Shown here piece by piece: positions 1 to 9,097 of a stretch of DNA of 64,000 bases; the first letter of the stretch is position 1; every line of letters starts with the position of its first letter. The position numbers and the translations under genes were made by a program. The notes below the pieces were generated by a model. The model was not told where the DNA came from, searched no databases, and saw only the letters and a program-made list of their open reading frames with translations. The DNA comes from an uncultured Pelagibacteraceae bacterium (GTDB lineage Bacteria; Pseudomonadota; Alphaproteobacteria; Pelagibacterales; Pelagibacteraceae): assembly GCA_902571015.1 (NCBI GenBank), contig CACGAC010000001.1, positions 1 to 64,000 of the forward strand. The letters are read 5' to 3'.

Positions 1-1
1 T

Positions 2-1894
2 GCTCAACTTTATGGAGAGATGAAGACATTTTTTCCTGATAACGCGGTTGAGTATTTTGTGTCTTATTATGATTACTATACACCAGAAGCTTATGTCCCA
101 AGATCTGACACATACATTGAAAAAGAGGCATCAATTAATGAACAAATAGATAGGATGAGACATTCAGCAACAAGATCACTTTTGGAGAGAGATGATGTTT
201 TAATTGTGGCCAGTGTATCATGTATTTATGGTTTAGGCTCTGTTGAGGCATATAGTAAAATGACTCTTACACTCCAAAAAAACTACGATTATAATAGAGA
301 ACAAATAATAAAGTCTCTAGTTGCGTTACAATACAAAAGAAATGATCAAAATTTTTATAGAGGTACTTTCAGAGCTCGTGGTGAATATTTAGAAATCTTT
401 CCGTCTCATTTAGAAGATAGAGCTTGGCGATTAAATTTGTTTGGTGATAAACTGGAGAAAATTGAAGAGTTTGACCCTCTCACAGGTGACCAAGTTAGAG
501 AATTAAGTTTAGTTAAAGTTTATGCAAATAGTCATTACATAACTCCTAAACCAACTATTGAGCAAGCGATTTTAAATATAAGAAAAGAATTAGAAATTAC
601 TCTTAAAAAACATAAAGCAGAAAATAAATTGCTTGAAGCTCAAAGACTTGAGGAAAGAACTAAATTTGACCTTGAAATGATTGAGGCAACTGGATCTTGT
701 GCTGGAATTGAAAATTACTCAAGATTTTTGTCAGGTAGAAAACCAGGTGAACCACCCCCAACTTTATTTGAATACTTTCCAGATAATACTTTAGTTTTTG
801 TTGATGAATGTCATGTAACAGTTCCCCAGCTTAATGGCATGTACAAAGGTGATAGATCAAGGAAAAGTACGTTAGCTGAATACGGATTTAGACTTCCATC
901 TTGTATGGATAATAGACCATTAAAATTTGAGGAATGGGATTTAATGCGAACACAAACAGTGTTTGTTTCAGCAACACCAGGGCCTTGGGAATTAGAACAA
1001 ACAAAAGGGAAATTTATTGACCAAGTTATAAGGCCAACTGGATTAATTGATCCACCAGTGGAAATAAGACCTGCTAAAAACCAAGTAGATGACTTAATGC
1101 ATGAATGTAAAAAGGTAATAGAAAAAAATCATAGAGTTCTAGTTACAACGCTTACTAAAAAAATGGCAGAAGATTTAACTGAGTACCTCCATGAAAATGG
1201 AGTGAAAGTTAGATACCTTCATTCCGATATTGACACTCTTGAAAGAATAGAAATTATGAGAGACTTAAGGATGGGTGTTTTTGACGTGCTTGTAGGCATA
1301 AATCTATTAAGAGAGGGTTTAGATATTCCTGAATGTGCTCTAGTTGGAATTTTAGATGCAGACAAAGAGGGATTTCTAAGATCTGAAACATCCTTGATTC
1401 AAACTATCGGAAGAGCTGCAAGGAATGTTGATGGCAAGGTAATTTTGTTTGCTGATAAAGAAACAAAAAGTATCAAAAAAGCTATACAAGAAACAGAAAG
1501 AAGAAGAAAAATTCAGTTAGCTTATAATAAGAAAAATAAGATCGATGCGAAAACAGTAAAAAAAGAAATTAATGATATTCTAGAAAGTGTTTATGAGAAA
1601 GATTATGTAAAAATCAGTGAGGGTTCAAACATTGGTGGAAATTTAAAAAAACATTTAAAAGCTTTGGATAAAAAAATGAAAGAAGCAGCCTCCAATCTTG
1701 AGTTTGAGGAAGCAGCAAAAATCAGAGATGAAATAAGAAAATTAGAGAGTACTGAACTAGAAATAACATTAAATCCAAAAATAAGACAGTATGATGTTAA
1801 AAATAAACTTTATCCCAAAGGAAGATCCACTATGGGTATGCCTGGTACAAAAGTAACAAAAAAAAAAGATAAAAAATGGAAGCACGTAAAATAA
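2..1894 (+). CDS. uvrB: Excinuclease ABC subunit B (5' end outside window)
   Basis: UvrB is the DNA-damage-verifying helicase-like subunit of nucleotide excision repair; it receives DNA from UvrA and recruits UvrC. The reading frame is open from base 2, before the first Met at base 20, so the N-terminal Walker A part lies outside the window. Visible are the SYYDYY beta-hairpin region used for damage probing, the helicase motif [10 protein letters not shown] (near bases 970-1000), the C-terminal motif QTIGRAARN, and a UVR domain (about bases 1660-1750) that contacts UvrC. It ends in a Lys-rich tail. The next gene starts 19 bases before its stop, and uvrC lies three genes downstream. Confidence 0.97.
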   Translation, partial: AQLYGEMKTFFPDNAVEYFVSYYDYYTPEAYVPRSDTYIEKEASINEQIDRMRHSATRSLLERDDVLIVASVSCIYGLGSVEAYSKMTLTLQKNYDYNREQIIKSLVALQYKRNDQNFYRGTFRARGEYLEIFPSHLEDRAWRLNLFGDKLEKIEEFDPLTGDQVRELSLVKVYANSHYITPKPTIEQAILNIRKELEITLKKHKAENKLLEAQRLEERTKFDLEMIEATGSCAGIENYSRFLSGRKPGEPPPTLFEYFPDNTLVFVDECHVTVPQLNGMYKGDRSRKSTLAEYGFRLPSCMDNRPLKFEEWDLMRTQTVFVSATPGPWELEQTKGKFIDQVIRPTGLIDPPVEIRPAKNQVDDLMHECKKVIEKNHRVLVTTLTKKMAEDLTEYLHENGVKVRYLHSDIDTLERIEIMRDLRMGVFDVLVGINLLREGLDIPECALVGILDADKEGFLRSETSLIQTIGRAARNVDGKVILFADKETKSIKKAIQETERRRKIQLAYNKKNKIDAKTVKKEINDILESVYEKDYVKISEGSNIGGNLKKHLKALDKKMKEAASNLEFEEAAKIRDEIRKLESTELEITLNPKIRQYDVKNKLYPKGRSTMGMPGTKVTKKKDKKWKHVK

Positions 1895-2628
1895 TCATCA
1901 CAGGTGGAGCAACAAGAATAGGTGCAGCAATTGCAAAAAAACTTTCAGGTCCAAACAAAGAGTTAGTTCTCCATTTTAATAAATCAAAATCTAAAGCAGA
2001 AAATCTCAAAAAAAAATTAGAGGGTTTTGGGGCTAAAGTTTATTTAGTTAAAGGTGATTTAAGTAAAGAAGAAGATATTATCAAAATTATCAAATTAGCA
2101 AAATCTAAATTAAAATATTTTGACTGTCTTGTTAATAATGCTTCATTATTTGAAAATGATAAATTAGCAAATTTTAATAATAAAAGTTGGGAAAAACATA
2201 TATCAACCAATTTGAAAGCACCTGCGCTTTTAACTAAAGAATTTTCCAAAAATATTAGAGGAAATAATAACAATATTATTAATATTATTGATCAAAGAAT
2301 TTTTAAACTAACTCCATATTTCTTTTCTTACACTATTAGTAAATCTGGTCTTTATACCTTGACAAAAACTAGTGCTATGAGTCTTTCTCCTAAAATAAGG
2401 GTAAATGGTATTGCCCCGGGACCTACCATTAAAAATCAAAGACAGACTGAAAAACATTTTAAAAAACAATATCTTGCTACTCCTTTAAAAAGACAGGTTG
2501 ATGTTAATGAGATTTGTAATGCTGTTGACTTTTTTATAAAAAGCAGATCTATTACTGGTCAAGTGCTGGCAATTGATAGTGGCCAAAGTTTAAACTGGCA
2601 AACACCAGATGTTCTAGGTAAAGAATGA
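1876..2628 (+). CDS. Short-chain dehydrogenase, pteridine reductase (FolM)-like
   Basis: This is a 250-residue classical SDR-fold NAD(P)H oxidoreductase. It shows the glycine-rich cofactor motif GGATRIG (residues 10-16), the NNAS motif near residue 88, an active-site YTISK (Tyr and Lys four apart) and the PGP motif after the active site. The GATRIG variant and a neighbour encoding dihydroneopterin aldolase point to the FolM/pteridine reductase group, which reduces dihydropterins or dihydrofolate. That role is inferred from family resemblance and context. Its start overlaps uvrB by 19 bases and its end overlaps folB by 4, so translation is probably coupled. Confidence 0.8.
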   Translation: MEARKIIITGGATRIGAAIAKKLSGPNKELVLHFNKSKSKAENLKKKLEGFGAKVYLVKGDLSKEEDIIKIIKLAKSKLKYFDCLVNNASLFENDKLANFNNKSWEKHISTNLKAPALLTKEFSKNIRGNNNNIINIIDQRIFKLTPYFFSYTISKSGLYTLTKTSAMSLSPKIRVNGIAPGPTIKNQRQTEKHFKKQYLATPLKRQVDVNEICNAVDFFIKSRSITGQVLAIDSGQSLNWQTPDVLGKE

Positions 2629-3050
2629 AAAAAAATAATTTTAAAATTGTTAAAATTGATAGAGAAAAATCCCTATTCAATTACGAAAAAAAGATCCTCA
2701 TAAACGAGTTAATACTGAATTTAAAACTTGGATATTATGATTTTGAAAGAGAAAATGCTCAAAAAGTAAAATTTAGCCTTGAAATAGATTATCAAGATAA
2801 AAAACCATCAAATGATAAAGATTTAAAATCAATAGTTAATTATGGAACTATTGTTAAACTGATAAGAAAACTGGTTAAGAAAAAACATTATAACTTTTTA
2901 GAAACTCTTGCAGAGGCTGTCTTTGACGAATTATTTAAAGATAAAAGAATTGCGAAGATAATGCTCAAAATTGAAAAATTAGAGATTTTAAAAGAATGCT
3001 CATCTGTTGGTATTCAAATTACCAAAAAGAGAAGTCATGATAAGTTCTGA
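2625..3050 (+). CDS. folB: Dihydroneopterin aldolase family protein
   Basis: This 141-residue protein resembles FolB, which cleaves 7,8-dihydroneopterin to 6-hydroxymethyl-dihydropterin in folate synthesis. Recognisable features are the early '[20 protein letters not shown]' segment that matches the family start (I-x-x-G-x-x-x-x-E-R-x-x-x-Q), the central VNYGTIV stretch, and FLETLAEAV, where the Glu is part of the pterin site. The first 25 residues precede the usual family start. It overlaps the upstream SDR gene by 4 bases (ATGA) and the preferred uvrC start by 14. Confidence in the exact substrate is moderate, because divergent FolB-like proteins also exist. Confidence 0.8.
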   Translation: MKKNNFKIVKIDREKSLFNYEKKILINELILNLKLGYYDFERENAQKVKFSLEIDYQDKKPSNDKDLKSIVNYGTIVKLIRKLVKKKHYNFLETLAEAVFDELFKDKRIAKIMLKIEKLEILKECSSVGIQITKKRSHDKF

Positions 3051-4872
3051 TATTGGAAAAGAAATAATAAAAAAAGAACTCCCCTTAATTCCAAAACTTC
3101 CTGGTGTTTATAGGATGTTAAATGAAAAAGAGGAAATTCTTTATGTTGGTAAAGCTAAAAATTTACCTAATAGACTAAAAAGTTATGTAGCTGAAAAAAA
3201 CCACATTATTAGAACCGAAAGAATGTTGTCACAAACTAGAAAATTGGAGATCACAACTACTTCTAATGAAAGTGAAGCTTTACTTTTAGAAGCAAATTTA
3301 ATCAAAAAATATAAACCAAAATTTAATATTTTACTTAGAGATGATAAATCTTTCCCTTTTATATTCATTGGCAACAAAGATAAATGGCCACAAATAAAAA
3401 GACACAGAGGAAAAAAAACTACCGAAGGTTTTTATTTTGGACCTTTTGCATCTGCTGGATCAGCTAACTGGACAATTAAAATGATCCAAAAAATATTTCA
3501 TCTTAGAGTTTGCAATGATACTGTGTTCAAAAACAGAGAACGACCATGTATTTTATATCAAATTAAAAGATGCTCTGGCCCTTGCGTTGGTTACATAGAA
3601 AGTGAGGATTATAAGAATACTGTAGATGATGCTATTGAATTTGTTTCCGGTAAATCAAGGAAAATACAAAAAAGTCTCTCGGAGCAGATGGAAAAAGCTA
3701 GCGAAAATTTAGATTTTGAAAAAGCGGTAATTTTAAGAGATCGAATAAAGTCATTAAATATTATTCAATCATCACAAAGAATTAATGAAGCTAATCTTAT
3801 AGAGGCTGATGTAATCGCAGGTTATAAGGAGTCCGGCAAGGCGTGTATTCAGGTTTTTTTTTATAGGTCAAAACAAAACTGGGGTAATCAATCTTTTTTT
3901 CCAAAACATGATCCAGATGAAAATTTAAGCAATATAATTAATTCTTTTGTCACACAATTTTATGAAAATAAAAGTGTCCCCTCCTCAATAATATTATCTC
4001 AAGAGATAAAAGAAAAAGTTTTAATCGAAAAAACGCTATCTCTTAAAGAAAAAAAACAAGTTACTATATCTATAGCTAAAAAAGGATCAAAATTAAAAGT
4101 AATCAACCAAGCAATAAAAAACGCTAAAGATAGTTTAAATAGAAAACTTTATGAAAGTCAAAATAATAAGGAATTATTTGAAGCTGTAGTAAGTAAATTT
4201 AATCTGGAGACCAATATTAATCTGATTGAGGTATATGATAACAGTCATATACAGGGAACAAACAGTGTAGGTGCATTGATAGCTTATGGTGATGATGGAT
4301 TTATTAAAAAAAGATATAGAAAATTTAACATCAAGCTAAAAAAGAATGAACAAGATGATTATGGAATGATGAAAGAGGTTTTGAATAGAAGATTTAAAAG
4401 AGCAATACAAGAAAAAGATAACTATTTAACTTTTCCTGATTTAGTAATGATAGATGGAGGAAAAGGACAATATTCAGTAGCTAGGGAAACTCTTAATGAA
4501 CTTGGACTTCATGATATTCCAATAATTGCGATTGCTAAAGGTAAATATAGAAATAGCGGAAATGAGACTTTCTATCATAATGGTAAGGAATTTAAATTCA
4601 TCAAAAATGATCCTACTTTATTTTTTCTACAGAGAATAAGAGATGAATCTCATCGTTTTGCAATTAGTGCTCATAGAGCAAAAAGGAAGAAGGGTATTAG
4701 TAAATCGCTGTTAGACCAAATTGACGGAATAGGTTCCATAAGAAAAAGAGCTTTATTAAATCATTTTGGATCAGCTAGGGCAGTTGAGTCTGCAAGTCTA
4801 GATGAAATTAAATCTGTAGAAGGGGTTGAAGAAAAAGTTGCAAAAAAAATATATAACTTTTTTCATGATTAA
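3037..4872 (+). CDS. uvrC: Excinuclease ABC subunit C
   Basis: UvrC makes both incisions in nucleotide excision repair. The protein has an N-terminal GIY-YIG nuclease domain (GVYRM ... YVGKAKNL, residues about 22-45), a UVR domain around residues 218-250 that binds UvrB, an RNase H-like nuclease domain with the [10 protein letters not shown] motif near residue 398, and C-terminal helix-hairpin-helix motifs ([12 protein letters not shown], near 561). A longer frame opens at TTG 3007, but the ATG at 3037 gives the normal N-terminus (611 aa), so I place the start there, overlapping folB by 14 bases. Its presence beside uvrB gives a compact repair cluster. Confidence 0.96.
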   Translation: MISSDIGKEIIKKELPLIPKLPGVYRMLNEKEEILYVGKAKNLPNRLKSYVAEKNHIIRTERMLSQTRKLEITTTSNESEALLLEANLIKKYKPKFNILLRDDKSFPFIFIGNKDKWPQIKRHRGKKTTEGFYFGPFASAGSANWTIKMIQKIFHLRVCNDTVFKNRERPCILYQIKRCSGPCVGYIESEDYKNTVDDAIEFVSGKSRKIQKSLSEQMEKASENLDFEKAVILRDRIKSLNIIQSSQRINEANLIEADVIAGYKESGKACIQVFFYRSKQNWGNQSFFPKHDPDENLSNIINSFVTQFYENKSVPSSIILSQEIKEKVLIEKTLSLKEKKQVTISIAKKGSKLKVINQAIKNAKDSLNRKLYESQNNKELFEAVVSKFNLETNINLIEVYDNSHIQGTNSVGALIAYGDDGFIKKRYRKFNIKLKKNEQDDYGMMKEVLNRRFKRAIQEKDNYLTFPDLVMIDGGKGQYSVARETLNELGLHDIPIIAIAKGKYRNSGNETFYHNGKEFKFIKNDPTLFFLQRIRDESHRFAISAHRAKRKKGISKSLLDQIDGIGSIRKRALLNHFGSARAVESASLDEIKSVEGVEEKVAKKIYNFFHD

Positions 4873-4880
4873 AAAAAAAT

Positions 4881-5465
4881 ATGCTTAAAAAAATACCAAA
4901 TATTTTAACTATAGGAAGAATTTTAATTGTTCCTTTTTTTGTATTAGCATTTTATTTGCCAGGTTTTTATGGGGATTTGACAGCGTTAATTTTATTCATA
5001 GTCGCATCTTTCACGGATTTTTTAGATGGGATGCTAGCAAGATTTCTCGGGGAAGAGTCTAAACTTGGAGAATTACTTGATCCTATTGCAGATAAAATTA
5101 TTGTTGCAACTGCTTTAATACTTTTAGTAATGGACGGAACTATAAGAAATTACGAGGTAATAGCAGCAATCATTATTTTAACTCGAGAAATTTTGATATC
5201 TGGATTAAGGGAATTTTTGGCAAAGGGAAAAATTAAACTACCAGTTTCAAATCTAGCAAAATTAAAAACAGTATTGCAAATGATCGCTATTGCACTTTTA
5301 CTTTCTGGTGAAACTGGAAACAAAATTATTAATTTTCAAGATTATAATGCACAAACTATTGGAATAATTCTTTTGTGGCTTTCGGCTGCTTTAACTCTTT
5401 TTACAGGATATGAATATATGCGAAAAGGTATTGACCACGCGATCTCAGAAGATAACAAAGATTAA
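4881..5465 (+). CDS. pgsA: CDP-diacylglycerol-glycerol-3-phosphate 3-phosphatidyltransferase
   Basis: PgsA makes phosphatidylglycerol phosphate, the committed step to phosphatidylglycerol, at the inner membrane. The 194-residue protein has several hydrophobic segments and the CDP-alcohol phosphotransferase signature: DFLDGMLAR, then G about 12 residues on, then LLDPIADK (residues about 46-75), supplying the metal-binding Asp residues. It follows uvrC by 8 bases, a linkage common in proteobacteria. Its TAA stop interlocks with the stop of convergent ilvE in a TTAA. Confidence 0.95.
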   Translation: MLKKIPNILTIGRILIVPFFVLAFYLPGFYGDLTALILFIVASFTDFLDGMLARFLGEESKLGELLDPIADKIIVATALILLVMDGTIRNYEVIAAIIILTREILISGLREFLAKGKIKLPVSNLAKLKTVLQMIAIALLLSGETGNKIINFQDYNAQTIGIILLWLSAALTLFTGYEYMRKGIDHAISEDNKD

Positions 5466-6343
5466 GCTGCTTTTTTCTTTCTAACAAGTTTCTGATAACT
5501 TTCGTTAAGACCAATAATTAAATCACAGACTTTAAATTCATTTTCAGCGATACAAGATACCGGGGTTACCTCTGCTGCGGTTCCGGTTAAAAAACATCCA
5601 ACAAAATTCTTTAACTCTGAGGGTTTTATTTTTCTTTCATGAACTTTAATATTTTTTGATTTCGCAATTTCAATTACTGTTCTTCTAGTAATTCCATCTA
5701 AGAAAGAGTCTGGTAACGGCGTGTGTAACTCGCCATTTGAATCTTTAAAAAAAATATTTGCACCAGTAGCTTCAGCAATATTACCTTCATGATCTAGCAT
5801 TAAAGAATCTGTATAACCATTTTTTTCTGCCTCATGTTTTGAAAGAGTGCATATCATATAAAGACCTGAAGCTTTCGTGTCCCAGGGAATTGTATTAGGA
5901 GCTGGTCTTCTCCAATTAGAAATATTCAATCTAATCCCCTCAACTTTTAATTTTGGGTCAAAATAAGATCCCCATTCCCATGTCGCTATTGCAACATGAA
6001 TTTTGGTTTGTTGAGCTGAGATCGCCATCATCTCACTCCCCCTCCATGCAACTGGACGAACATAACCATTTTCAACTTTTTGGTTTTTGATTATAGTGTT
6101 TGAAGCAGCATTTATTTCTGCCTCAGTGTAAGGAATTTCAAAACCCATTCGTCTTGCTGAATGAAAAAATCTTGAGGTATGTTCCTCTAGTTTAAAGATT
6201 GAACCATCATAAACTCTTTCTCCCTCAAATACGCAACTAGCGTAGTGTAATCCATGGCTTAAAACATGCACTTTAACATTCGACCAATCTACTAATTCGC
6301 CGTTGTACCATATTTTACCAGATCTTTTATCGTAAGGTATCAT
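5462..6343 (-). CDS. ilvE: Branched-chain amino acid aminotransferase
   Basis: IlvE is a PLP enzyme (fold class IV) for the last step of Val, Leu and Ile synthesis and the first step of their breakdown. The 293-residue length is normal. The PLP-binding lysine is Lys157 in the DTKASG motif, followed by the EATGANIFF motif that contacts the cofactor phosphate. The start at ATG 6343 gives the family N-terminus with the IWYNGELVDW stretch. A promoter-like pair (TTGACA, 17-base spacer, TATTTT) lies upstream on the same strand. The gene is divergent from the MarR regulator and convergent with pgsA. Confidence 0.95.
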   Translation of the reverse strand: MIPYDKRSGKIWYNGELVDWSNVKVHVLSHGLHYASCVFEGERVYDGSIFKLEEHTSRFFHSARRMGFEIPYTEAEINAASNTIIKNQKVENGYVRPVAWRGSEMMAISAQQTKIHVAIATWEWGSYFDPKLKVEGIRLNISNWRRPAPNTIPWDTKASGLYMICTLSKHEAEKNGYTDSLMLDHEGNIAEATGANIFFKDSNGELHTPLPDSFLDGITRRTVIEIAKSKNIKVHERKIKPSELKNFVGCFLTGTAAEVTPVSCIAENEFKVCDLIIGLNESYQKLVRKKKAA

Positions 6344-6368
6344 GTATGAAATATAAAATTATTACTGA

Positions 6369-6397
6369 AAAATATCTATGTATATATAATATGTCAA
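6369..6397 (-). promoter_or_regulatory. Predicted sigma-70-type promoter of ilvE
   Basis: On the minus strand a perfect TTGACA -35 hexamer (6397-6392) is followed after 17 bases by TATTTT (6374-6369), four of six matches to the -10 consensus. This would start transcription near 6362, giving an 18-base leader before the ilvE ATG. The region is AT-rich, so chance matches to the -10 are likely; the -35 match is the stronger part. Confidence 0.45.
6385..6390 (+). promoter_or_regulatory. Predicted -10 element for the MarR-response regulator-kinase operon
   Basis: A perfect TATAAT stands at 6385-6390 in the 66-base divergent spacer, about 20 bases before the MarR start codon. The hexamer 17 bases upstream (TTACTG, 6362-6367) is a poor -35. 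This element lies next to the ilvE -35 on the other strand, so the two promoters would overlap and could compete. Confidence 0.35.
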
Positions 6398-6412
6398 TAT
6401 AACTTACCTGTG

Positions 6413-6851
6413 ATGAAAGAGCTTTTATATTTAAAAGATGAACAATTAAAACATTTAATTGAAAAATTATTTATTAGTTATAGAGAAACTTTTTCAGACT
6501 CAAAAAAAATTCTCAATAAATATCATATTGGCTTAGCTCATCAAAAAACTATTCATTTAATATCTATGTATGAAGGAATATCAATCTCTGAACTTATGAG
6601 AAAACTTAAAGTATCTAAACAAAGCCTCAATAGAGTTTTAAAAGACTTAATCAAGCTTGAAATGGTTTTTTTTTAATAAAGATGAGACTGACACAAGAAT
6701 TAAACACATCTTTTTAAATGAAAAAGGTAAAAAAATTTTTAAAGAGATTTTTGAAATACAAAAAAAAAGAATTTATAATGCATTACTTAATTCAAGCTCT
6801 CAAGAAGTTCTTAATTTTGATGAGGTTTTAAAAAGAATAATTAATGGATAG
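6413..6851 (+). CDS. MarR family transcriptional regulator (PetP-like), frameshifted in this sequence
   Basis: The gene encodes a winged-helix MarR-type DNA-binding regulator of about 145 residues, but as given it is split. Frame one runs from GTG 6410/ATG 6413 to a TAA ending at 6676 and contains the helix-turn-helix (ISISELMRKLKVSKQSLNRVL). The second frame continues from about 6666 with the wing (NKDETDTRIKHIFLNEKGK) and the C-terminal dimerisation helix. The break lies in a run of nine T (6666-6674); eight T would restore one frame. It overlaps the response regulator by 8 bases. A MarR gene before an OmpR-type regulator recalls petP-petR of purple bacteria; that naming is inference. Confidence 0.8.
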
Positions 6852-7521
6852 TCCTCTAGCTCATATTTTGGTGGTTGATGATGATGAGGGGATAAGATCT
6901 TTAGTGAAAAAATACTTAAATGAAAAAAAATATTTAGTTACCACGGCAGATAACGCAGAAAATGCTTCTGAAAAAATAAAAGTTATTAAGTTTGATTTAA
7001 TAATCCTAGATATCATGATGCCTGGAAAAAGTGGGCTTGATTTTTTAAGAGAACATAAAGTGTATATTGATACGCCAATTATACTTTTAACTGCTAAAGG
7101 TGAACCAAATGAAAGGATAGAAGGATTAGAAATGGGGGCAGATGACTATTTACCTAAACCCTTCGAACCGAAAGAACTTGATCTTAGGATTAAAAACATA
7201 ATTAACAAAACAAAAAAAAATAATTTAAAAAAAATAATAAAGTTTGAAAATGTTAAAATAGATCTAAGTAAGCAAATAATTTTTCATGGTAATTTAGAAT
7301 TTAAAATAAATAACACTGAAAAAACAATATTAGAAAAAATGATTAATAACCCAGGAAAAGTTTTTGAAAGGGAAGAAATTGGTAAATTAATTGACTTAGA
7401 TAAAGAGAGATCAATTGATGTTATCATAACTAGATTGAGAAAAAAAATTGAACTAGATCCAAAAAATCCAAAATTTCTTCAGACAATAAGAGGAGCAGGC
7501 TATGTTTTATGGATTGAATAA
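6844..7521 (+). CDS. OmpR/PetR-family two-component response regulator
   Basis: This 225-residue DNA-binding response regulator has a receiver domain (residues 1-120) with an acidic pocket at Asp12-14, the phospho-acceptor Asp56 in LIILDIMMPG, and the conserved Lys105 in PKPFEPKEL. A C-terminal winged-helix Trans_Reg_C domain ends in the typical RGAGYVLW. The partner sensor kinase begins 20 bases before its stop, so the two form one signalling pair. The combination with an upstream MarR gene matches the petP-petR layout known from Rhodobacter, where PetR is needed for cytochrome bc1 expression; here the regulon is unknown. Confidence 0.93.
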   Translation: MDSPLAHILVVDDDEGIRSLVKKYLNEKKYLVTTADNAENASEKIKVIKFDLIILDIMMPGKSGLDFLREHKVYIDTPIILLTAKGEPNERIEGLEMGADDYLPKPFEPKELDLRIKNIINKTKKNNLKKIIKFENVKIDLSKQIIFHGNLEFKINNTEKTILEKMINNPGKVFEREEIGKLIDLDKERSIDVIITRLRKKIELDPKNPKFLQTIRGAGYVLWIE

Positions 7522-8821
7522 ATTTATAAAAAATCTATTACCAAAAAGATTATTTTATAGAGCTTTGCTTATAGTTGCTATCCCGGTAATTTTGATTCAA
7601 TTAATAATTACAATTGTTTTTTTTGATAGCCTTTGGATAAAAACTAACAAAGGAATGACAAGAGCATTAGTCAGTGAAATACAAACTTTTATTGAGGTTT
7701 ATAGTAATGATGATTATGAAAAAAATGAAATAAAAAATATTTTTTCATTATATCAGGATTTAAATATTGAATTTGTTGAGGATGAAAATTTTAATTTCTC
7801 ATACAATGAAAGATGGTTTAGTCCAATAGATAGGACACTGAGGAGAGAATTAAAATCTAGATTTGGATTAGAAATGTTTTGGTTTGACACTACAAGTTAT
7901 AAAGAGTTAGTTGATTTAAGAATTAAATATCTAAATGGTTTTTTTAAATTTATAGTCCCAAAGGATAGACTCACTAGCACTTCAGCAAGATTGTTTGGAT
8001 TATGGATAACTGTTCCTGCATTCGTAGTCGTGATTATTTCACTTATATTTTTGAAAAATCAAACAAGACCAATTACAGCCTTAGCTAAAGCTGCCGAAAA
8101 ATTTGGAAGAGGGGAAAATGTTGATGAATTTAAACCTTCTGGCGCAGCTGAGATACGCCAGGCAGGTTATGAATTCGATAGAATGAGAAAAAGAATATTG
8201 AGACATCTAAATCAAAGATCTGAAATGTTATCTGGGATTAGTCATGATTTGAGAACACCCTTAACAAGAATGAAATTACAAACTGAGTTTATAAAAGATA
8301 AATCCTTGGCCAAGAAGTTAACAGAAGATATAAATGAGATGGAAAAAATGCTTAATGAATATTTACAGTTTACAAGTTCCTCATTTATGGAAAAAGATGA
8401 GCTGTTCAATCTTAGTGAATTGATGAATGAGATTATAAGTAAATACAATAATGAAAACATTACAAAAGAAATATTACCAAGGATCTATTTAAATGGTCGA
8501 AAAAATTTAATTAAAAGATGTCTTAATAATCTCTTAGAAAATTCAATTAAGTACGGGAATAAGATAAATATTGAACTTCAAAAAAAGAAAACAAGCTTAA
8601 TAATAAAAGTTGAGGATGATGGTCCGGGAATAGCAGAAAGTGAATACGATAATGTATTTAAACCTTTCTACAAAATAGACAAAGGAAGAGCAGACTCCAA
8701 ATCAAGTGTAGGGCTTGGTCTGTCTATAGCCTCTGACATTGTGCGTTCTCATGGTGGTAATATAAAGTTGAATAAATCCAATTTGAATGGACTTGAGGTT
8801 AAGATTTTTTTACCCGTTTAA
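7502..8821 (+). CDS. EnvZ-like sensor histidine kinase
   Basis: This 439-residue inner-membrane sensor kinase has two transmembrane helices (about residues 20-40 and 160-185) flanking a periplasmic domain of roughly 120 residues. A HAMP linker follows, then the HisKA domain with phospho-acceptor His248 in SHDLRTPL. The HATPase domain carries the N box (NNLLENSIKYG), G1 (VEDDGPGI) and G2 (VGLGLSIA). It overlaps the response regulator gene by 20 bases and is its evident cognate kinase. SAR11 genomes carry few two-component systems, and the EnvZ/OmpR type is one of them. Its 3' end overlaps convergent ubiK by 23 bases. Confidence 0.93.
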   Translation: MFYGLNKFIKNLLPKRLFYRALLIVAIPVILIQLIITIVFFDSLWIKTNKGMTRALVSEIQTFIEVYSNDDYEKNEIKNIFSLYQDLNIEFVEDENFNFSYNERWFSPIDRTLRRELKSRFGLEMFWFDTTSYKELVDLRIKYLNGFFKFIVPKDRLTSTSARLFGLWITVPAFVVVIISLIFLKNQTRPITALAKAAEKFGRGENVDEFKPSGAAEIRQAGYEFDRMRKRILRHLNQRSEMLSGISHDLRTPLTRMKLQTEFIKDKSLAKKLTEDINEMEKMLNEYLQFTSSSFMEKDELFNLSELMNEIISKYNNENITKEILPRIYLNGRKNLIKRCLNNLLENSIKYGNKINIELQKKKTSLIIKVEDDGPGIAESEYDNVFKPFYKIDKGRADSKSSVGLGLSIASDIVRSHGGNIKLNKSNLNGLEVKIFLPV

Positions 8822-9047
8822 TCCTTTTTTTTAAAACCTTTTTTTTTTCAAGTTCTTTCTCTAAATTTTCGACTCTTTTAACTAGGATATCAAATTCATC
8901 CTTACTCGTTAATTTCATTTTGAATACGATTTCATCTCTTTTTGATTTTAAAATGTTTACTATTTCATTTTTTAGGTCTCTAGATGAGATTAATCCTTGT
9001 TCTAGAAGTTTAGTAAATTTATCAAATACAAATTTTGAATTTTTCAT
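8799..9047 (-). CDS. ubiK: UbiK-family ubiquinone biosynthesis accessory factor (BMFP domain)
   Basis: This is a small 82-residue protein of the UbiK/YqiC family. The N-terminal half is an amphipathic helical region (FTKLLEQGLI ... LKNEIVNILKSKRDEI). The C-terminal half (residues 47-75) is a coiled coil with VKRVENLEKELEKK, typical of the trimerising BMFP domain. UbiK assists the lipid-handling ubiquinone hydroxylase complex in the cytosol. The single-gene unit is flanked by the kinase (convergent overlap of 23 bases) and by divergent lgt. A Lys/Arg-rich tail closes the protein. Confidence 0.82.
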   Translation of the reverse strand: MKNSKFVFDKFTKLLEQGLISSRDLKNEIVNILKSKRDEIVFKMKLTSKDEFDILVKRVENLEKELEKKKVLKKRIKRVKKS

Positions 9048-9086
9048 ATATTTATTAAATTAGTTATTATATCTTTAATCTATTAT

Positions 9087-9092
9087 TATAAT
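9087..9092 (+). promoter_or_regulatory. Predicted -10 element of lgt, very close to the start codon
   Basis: A perfect TATAAT occurs at 9087-9092 and the lgt ATG is at 9098. With the usual 6-7 base distance, transcription would begin at about the A of the ATG, which would make the mRNA leaderless. A weak -35-like TTATTA lies 17 bases upstream (9064-9069). The background is AT-rich, so this is tentative. Confidence 0.3.
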
Positions 9093-9097
9093 TAAAA

